From: Solirubrobacterales bacterium
GTDB lineage: Bacteria; Actinomycetota; Thermoleophilia; Solirubrobacterales; Solirubrobacteraceae
Reading direction: 5' to 3'
Length of the DNA: 8,688 nucleotides
Assembly (NCBI GenBank): GCA_025964065.1
Contig: JAOPZO010000049.1
Coordinates: 1 to 8,688, forward strand
The position numbers and the translations under genes were made by a program. Shown piece by piece: positions 6,379 to 8,688 of the stretch; within the stretch, counting starts at the first letter, position 1, and every line of letters starts with the position of its first letter. Below the pieces are notes generated by a model. It saw only the letters and a list, made by a program, of their open reading frames with translations, made no database searches and was not told the DNA's origin.

Positions 6379-7412
6379 GCGCGCGCGTCGCCGTCGTCGG
6401 TGCCACGGGCGCCGTCGGGACCCAGATGATGGACCTGCTCGAGAAGCGTGGCTTCCCGGCCTCCGAGATCGTGCCGTTCGCCTCGCAGCGCTCCGCGGGC
6501 CGCGAGCTCGGCGGGGGCCGCATCGTCGTCGGCCTCGCCGACGAGACCATCACGGGCTTCGACATCGCGATCTTCTCCGCGGGCGGCTCGATCTCGAAGG
6601 AGTGGGGACCGAAGTTCGCCGCCGCGGGCGCGATCGTCGTCGACAACTCCTCCGCGTTCCGGATGGAGGACGACGTGCCGCTCGTCGTCTCCGAGGTCAA
6701 CCCGCAGGAGCTCGACCACGCGACGCGCGGCATCGTCGCGAACCCGAACTGCACCACGATGGCGATCATGCTGCCGCTCAAGGCGCTGCACGACGCCTTC
6801 GGCCTCAAGGCGATCGTCGCCACGAGCTATCAGGCCGCGGGCGGGGCGGGCCAGAAGGGCATGGACGAGCTCGCCGAGCAGGTCCCGGGCATGCTCGAGC
6901 GCCGCGACCTCCTCGTCGAGGACGGCGCCGCCGTGCTCGCCGGCGTGGAGCACAGCGTCCACGCGGCGCCGCTCGCGTTCAACGTCGTGCCGTGGCTCGG
7001 CTCCGAGCAGGAGGGCGGGTACACCGACGAGGAGCTCAAGCTCATGAACGAGTCCCGGAAGATCCTGGGGCTTCCCGACCTCGCCGTCTCCCCGACCTGC
7101 GTCCGGGTGCCGGTCATGGTCGGCCACGCCGTCCAGGTCCGCGCGACGTTCGAGCGCGAGCCCACCGTCGAGGCGGCCACCGCGGCGCTCGAGGCGTTCC
7201 CGGGCGTGGTGCTCGACCCGGTCCCGACCCCGGTGAAGTACGCGGGCAAGGACGAGGTCGCCGTGGGCCGGCTGCGCGTGGACCTCGCCGACCCGTTCTC
7301 GCTCAACCTCTTCGTGGTGGGCGACAACCTCCTGAAGGGCGCCGCGCTCAACACGGTGCAGATCGCCGAGCTGCTCGTCTCCCGCGGGCTGCTGAAGACG
7401 CCGCCCGCCTGA
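6375..7412 (+). CDS. asd: Aspartate-semialdehyde dehydrogenase
   Basis: This 345-residue cytoplasmic enzyme reduces aspartyl phosphate, the lysC product, with NADPH to aspartate semialdehyde, the branch point to lysine/diaminopimelate and to homoserine. The NADP-binding loop is GATGAVG (9-15). The catalytic Cys126 sits in NPNCTT (123-128). SYQAAGGAG (151-159) holds the Gln of the active site, and VRVPVMVGH (243-251) supplies the substrate Arg244 and the acid/base His251. All expected catalytic residues are present and the length is normal. ATG 6375 overlaps the lysC stop (ATGA) and has GGGGAG at 6364-6369, five bases upstream, so translation is coupled to lysC. The last codons and the stop lie inside the terminator palindrome at 7397-7429. 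Confidence 0.96.
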   Translation: MSARVAVVGATGAVGTQMMDLLEKRGFPASEIVPFASQRSAGRELGGGRIVVGLADETITGFDIAIFSAGGSISKEWGPKFAAAGAIVVDNSSAFRMEDDVPLVVSEVNPQELDHATRGIVANPNCTTMAIMLPLKALHDAFGLKAIVATSYQAAGGAGQKGMDELAEQVPGMLERRDLLVEDGAAVLAGVEHSVHAAPLAFNVVPWLGSEQEGGYTDEELKLMNESRKILGLPDLAVSPTCVRVPVMVGHAVQVRATFEREPTVEAATAALEAFPGVVLDPVPTPVKYAGKDEVAVGRLRVDLADPFSLNLFVVGDNLLKGAALNTVQIAELLVSRGLLKTPPA

Positions 7413-7429
7413 GTCAGGCGGGCGGCGTC
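7397..7429. terminator. Perfect bidirectional palindrome terminating asd and the opposing remnant gene
   Basis: Arms 7397-7412 and 7414-7429 are perfectly complementary over 16 bp around a single central G; in practice this is about a 14-bp stem with a 5-base loop. The asd stop (7410-7412) lies in the left arm. The stop of the minus-strand receiver remnant (7414-7416) lies in the right arm. Because the arms mirror each other, both reading frames end with the same residues, TPPA-stop. No T tract follows on either side. Confidence 0.8.
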
Positions 7430-7568
7430 GAGACCAGCACGAGCCACAAGCGGTCCCGGCTCGTCACGGCGGCGATGAAGGCCCCGAGGTCGACCGGCTT
7501 CTGGAGGTCGCCCGCCGAGGAGATCGTCCTCGGCCAGGAGGATGGGGGGAGGAGCTGAACGTGCTCAT
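7414..7568 (-). pseudogene. Collapsed response-regulator receiver gene (start and tail kept, centre lost)
   Basis: ATG 7568-7566 overlaps the stop of the LuxR-type gene by ATGA. It begins MSTFSSSP, and then the frame breaks in a six-C run (+ strand 7544-7549). Shifted by one base, the sequence reads ILLAEDD (7523-7543), the standard first strand and acidic pocket of a CheY-like receiver. After only a few more codons, in another frame, it reads LQKPVDLGAFIAAV and then LWLVLVSTPPA-stop (7414-7506). This matches the Lys-Pro motif, last helix and WL-L--PP tail of stand-alone receivers of the Rcp1-like type. Roughly 90 residues that should lie between are missing, including the phospho-acceptor Asp. 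The gene therefore looks dead. A sequencing or assembly error cannot explain so large a loss, although the C-run shift alone could be one. Confidence 0.6.
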
Positions 7569-8191
7569 CGGCCCGCGGGGACCCTGGTGGAGAGTGCGGT
7601 GAGCTCGCGGCGGCTGCGGACGCCGAGCTTGCGGTAGATGTTGCGGCGGTGCGTGCGGACGGTCTCGACGCCGACGCAGAGCGCCGCGGCGATCTCGGCG
7701 TTCGACTGCTCCTTCTGCAGCAGCTCGAGGACGGTGGCCTCCCGGGGCGTGAGGAGCTCCGGCCCGACGGGGTTCGGGGCGTTGGGGTCCGCGCCGGGTG
7801 CGCGCGGGAGCACGACGAGACCACGCGAGGCGAGGTGGATGGCGTTCAGGACATCTCGGCCCTGCGTCTCCTTCGACAGGCAGCCCGTCGCCCCGAACGC
7901 GAGCACCTGGTTGGCCTCGGCCGGCGAGGGCCGGTGGGCGAGGACGAGCAGGCTCGTGGCCGGGTGCGCGGCGTGGATGTGGTGCACGTCGGCGGGGGAG
8001 CGCAGCGCACCGAAGTTCAGGATCGCGACCGTCGGCATGAGGTCAGTGAGGTGCCGGTCGAGCGAGGCCATGTCGACGTCGGCTGCGACGAGCGACAGGG
8101 CGCCGTCCTCGGCGACGAGGGCGCCCAGGCCACGGGAGACGAGGTCCTCGAACCGGGTGGTGAGGACGGTGATGGGGGTGCGGGTCTGCAC
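7565..8191 (-). CDS. LuxR/NarL-type transcription regulator with an atypical receiver domain
   Basis: This 208-residue protein has two domains. Residues 5-125 follow a receiver fold (strand VAILNF at 55-60; GATGCLSKE at 100-108 with the conserved Lys107). The phospho-acceptor Asp is replaced by Asn59, and the paired acidic residues after strand 1 are absent (TVLTTRFED, 8-16). Normal aspartyl phosphorylation is therefore not expected. Residues 147-205 form a LuxR helix-turn-helix (LTPRE at 147-151, SNAEIAAAL at 163-171, VETVRTHRRNIYRKLG at 175-190) that should bind DNA as a dimer. GTG 8191 is chosen because GGAGG (+ strand 8199-8203) lies seven bases upstream. No histidine kinase is adjacent. 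The TCACCC array lies 33-92 bp upstream and may be its own operator. The protein probably responds to a ligand, a partner, or simply its abundance. Its target genes are not evident. Confidence 0.88.
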   Translation of the reverse strand: MQTRTPITVLTTRFEDLVSRGLGALVAEDGALSLVAADVDMASLDRHLTDLMPTVAILNFGALRSPADVHHIHAAHPATSLLVLAHRPSPAEANQVLAFGATGCLSKETQGRDVLNAIHLASRGLVVLPRAPGADPNAPNPVGPELLTPREATVLELLQKEQSNAEIAAALCVGVETVRTHRRNIYRKLGVRSRRELTALSTRVPAGR

Positions 8192-8223
8192 TGCACGACC
8201 TCCATCGGCAGGAACGGGCCGGA

Positions 8224-8283
8224 GGGTGAGCCTTTCCTCACCCGTTCGTCACCCTGCGTGTCACCCGAAGATCACCCGGGTGA
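8224..8283. repeat. Array of six TCACCC/GGGTGA boxes upstream of the LuxR-type gene (candidate operator)
   Basis: TCACCC occurs at 8238, 8249, 8261 and 8272 (steps of 11, 12 and 11 bases). Its complement GGGTGA occurs at 8224 and 8278, so inverted copies bracket the array. The left pair makes a 7-bp inverted repeat with a 6-base spacer (8224-8230 with 8237-8243). The right pair makes a perfect 12-bp palindrome (8272-8283). Spacing near one helical turn places the direct copies on one DNA face, as in multi-site operators. The array is 33 bp or more before the GTG start. The repeats are directly visible; binding by the downstream regulator is inference. Confidence 0.75.
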
Positions 8284-8374
8284 GGGGAGGACAGCACCCC
8301 GGCCCTGCGGGACACTCCTCCGGAACTTGCCGGACGGACGTGGGGTACGACCACCAGGCGAGGCACAGCACCAT

Positions 8375-8405
8375 CGGAACGGGCTCCCGGGAAGGGCCCG
8401 TTCCG
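8375..8405. other. Stem-loop upstream of the SnoaL-like gene
   Basis: Arms 8375-8386 and 8394-8405 form a 12-bp stem with one G-U pair and a 7-base loop. It lies 33 bp before the ATG at 8439 and more than 180 bp from the LuxR-type start. It looks like an intrinsic terminator without a T run, but no gene ends here on either strand. It may be a 5' leader structure of the SnoaL-like gene or a leftover terminator. Confidence 0.5.
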
Positions 8406-8438
8406 CGTTGCGGGACGTGGGGGCGTGGGGTCGGCCGC

Positions 8439-8688
8439 ATGGCCGGCCCCACCGCCACCTTCGAGCTTCTCTACGCCGCCCTCGGCGCGGGAGACGGCGA
8501 GCTGGTGCCCGCCTGCCACGCGCCTGGCGCGAGCTTCGAGGACCCGGCTTCGGCCGCCTCGAGGGCCGAGGTCGGGGCGATCCGGCGGATGCTCGCTCCC
8601 CCGGCTCACCGGTGCGGGAGGCCGGCGCCGGAGCCCGCGCTCGCGCTCCGGCGCCCGCGCCACGCGCCCGCGCACCCTCAGCGCTACG
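8439..8688 (+). CDS. N-terminal part of a probable SnoaL/NTF2-like protein, cut by the window edge
   Basis: The ATG at 8439 opens a frame that stays open for 83 codons to the right edge. The first 50 residues fit the start of SnoaL-like cone-shaped (NTF2-fold) proteins: a helix FELLYAALGAGDGELV (8-23), then PACHAPGASFEDPA (24-37), where the family usually has Tyr-x-x-Asp-Ala-x-Phe-x-Asp-Pro, then a helix EVGAIRRML (45-53). The last 30 residues are Pro/Arg/Ala-rich and match the family poorly, so a frameshift or a chance open frame near the edge is possible. The SD is weak (GGGG about 8 bases upstream). Family members include small isomerases, hydrolases and proteins of unknown role, so no function is assigned. 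Confidence 0.5.
   Translation, partial: MAGPTATFELLYAALGAGDGELVPACHAPGASFEDPASAASRAEVGAIRRMLAPPAHRCGRPAPEPALALRRPRHAPAHPQRY

Larger units (their letters stand above)
8192..8438. other. Intergenic regulatory region between the divergent LuxR-type and SnoaL-like genes
   Basis: These 247 bases hold the SD of the LuxR-type gene, the TCACCC array (8224-8283) and the stem-loop at 8375-8405. A GGAACTT at 8322-8328, with GGTACGA about 16 bases further on, loosely resembles an ECF-sigma promoter reading toward the SnoaL-like gene, but the match is weak. I see no tRNA or further coding potential here. Confidence 0.5.

Noticed and set aside
8224..8283. Could the TCACCC array be a CRISPR or a replication-origin iteron set?
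   Set aside because: Units are 6 bases with 5-6 base spacers, far too short for CRISPR. No Rep gene or AT-rich region is nearby to support an origin.
8238..8675. 145-residue minus-strand open frame near the right edge
   Set aside because: Arg/Gly/Pro-rich, crosses the TCACCC array and the hairpin, and no domain is visible; treated as a shadow.

Overview
The window is very GC-rich, with GC-ending codons, ATGA-type gene overlaps, GTG starts and strong Shine-Dalgarno (SD) sequences. The gene set suggests a high-GC Actinomycetota bacterium. A Thermoleophilia/Solirubrobacterales-like origin is possible but is only an impression. I saw no tRNA, rRNA, CRISPR array or insertion sequence.

Left block (1-2960, + strand): the 3' end of an unfinished gene overlaps a zinc-dependent alcohol dehydrogenase, which is followed 23 bp later by a divergent GroEL-type chaperonin. 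A Fe-S/DUF59-type accessory protein, then an alcohol dehydrogenase, then a dedicated chaperonin is the usual tail of the propane/phenol soluble di-iron monooxygenase operons (prm/mim). The oxygenase genes would lie left of position 1, so this is an inference. The chaperonin has the ATP-binding motifs but carries Gly where E. coli GroEL has its catalytic Asp398, and its inter-ring contact residue is also changed. A perfect 13-bp hairpin ends the operon.

Middle block (3088-5082, - strand): a six-helix acetate/succinate transporter of the AceTr (SatP/GPR1/FUN34/YaaH) family, which could handle acetate made from propane/acetone oxidation, and an exported protein with a glycoside hydrolase family 3 N-terminal fold. 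The second has lost the family's substrate-binding and catalytic motifs and looks like a pseudoenzyme.

Biosynthetic block (5116-7412, + strand): lysC and asd, overlapping by 4 bp, encode the first two steps of the aspartate pathway (lysine, threonine, methionine, diaminopimelate). lysC begins only 33 bp from the divergent GH3-like gene, has no visible SD, and contains a well-placed internal GTG start matching the beta subunit of Corynebacterium LysC. The operon ends in a perfect 16-bp palindrome that holds the stop codon.

Right block (7414-8688): a LuxR/NarL-type regulator on the - strand whose receiver domain has Asn in place of the phospho-accepting Asp. Behind it, overlapping by ATGA, is a collapsed receiver-domain gene with its start and its tail preserved, a frameshift, and the middle deleted. 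That tail shares its terminator palindrome with asd. Upstream of the regulator lies an array of six TCACCC/GGGTGA boxes with near-helical spacing. The window ends inside a probable SnoaL/NTF2-like gene on the + strand.
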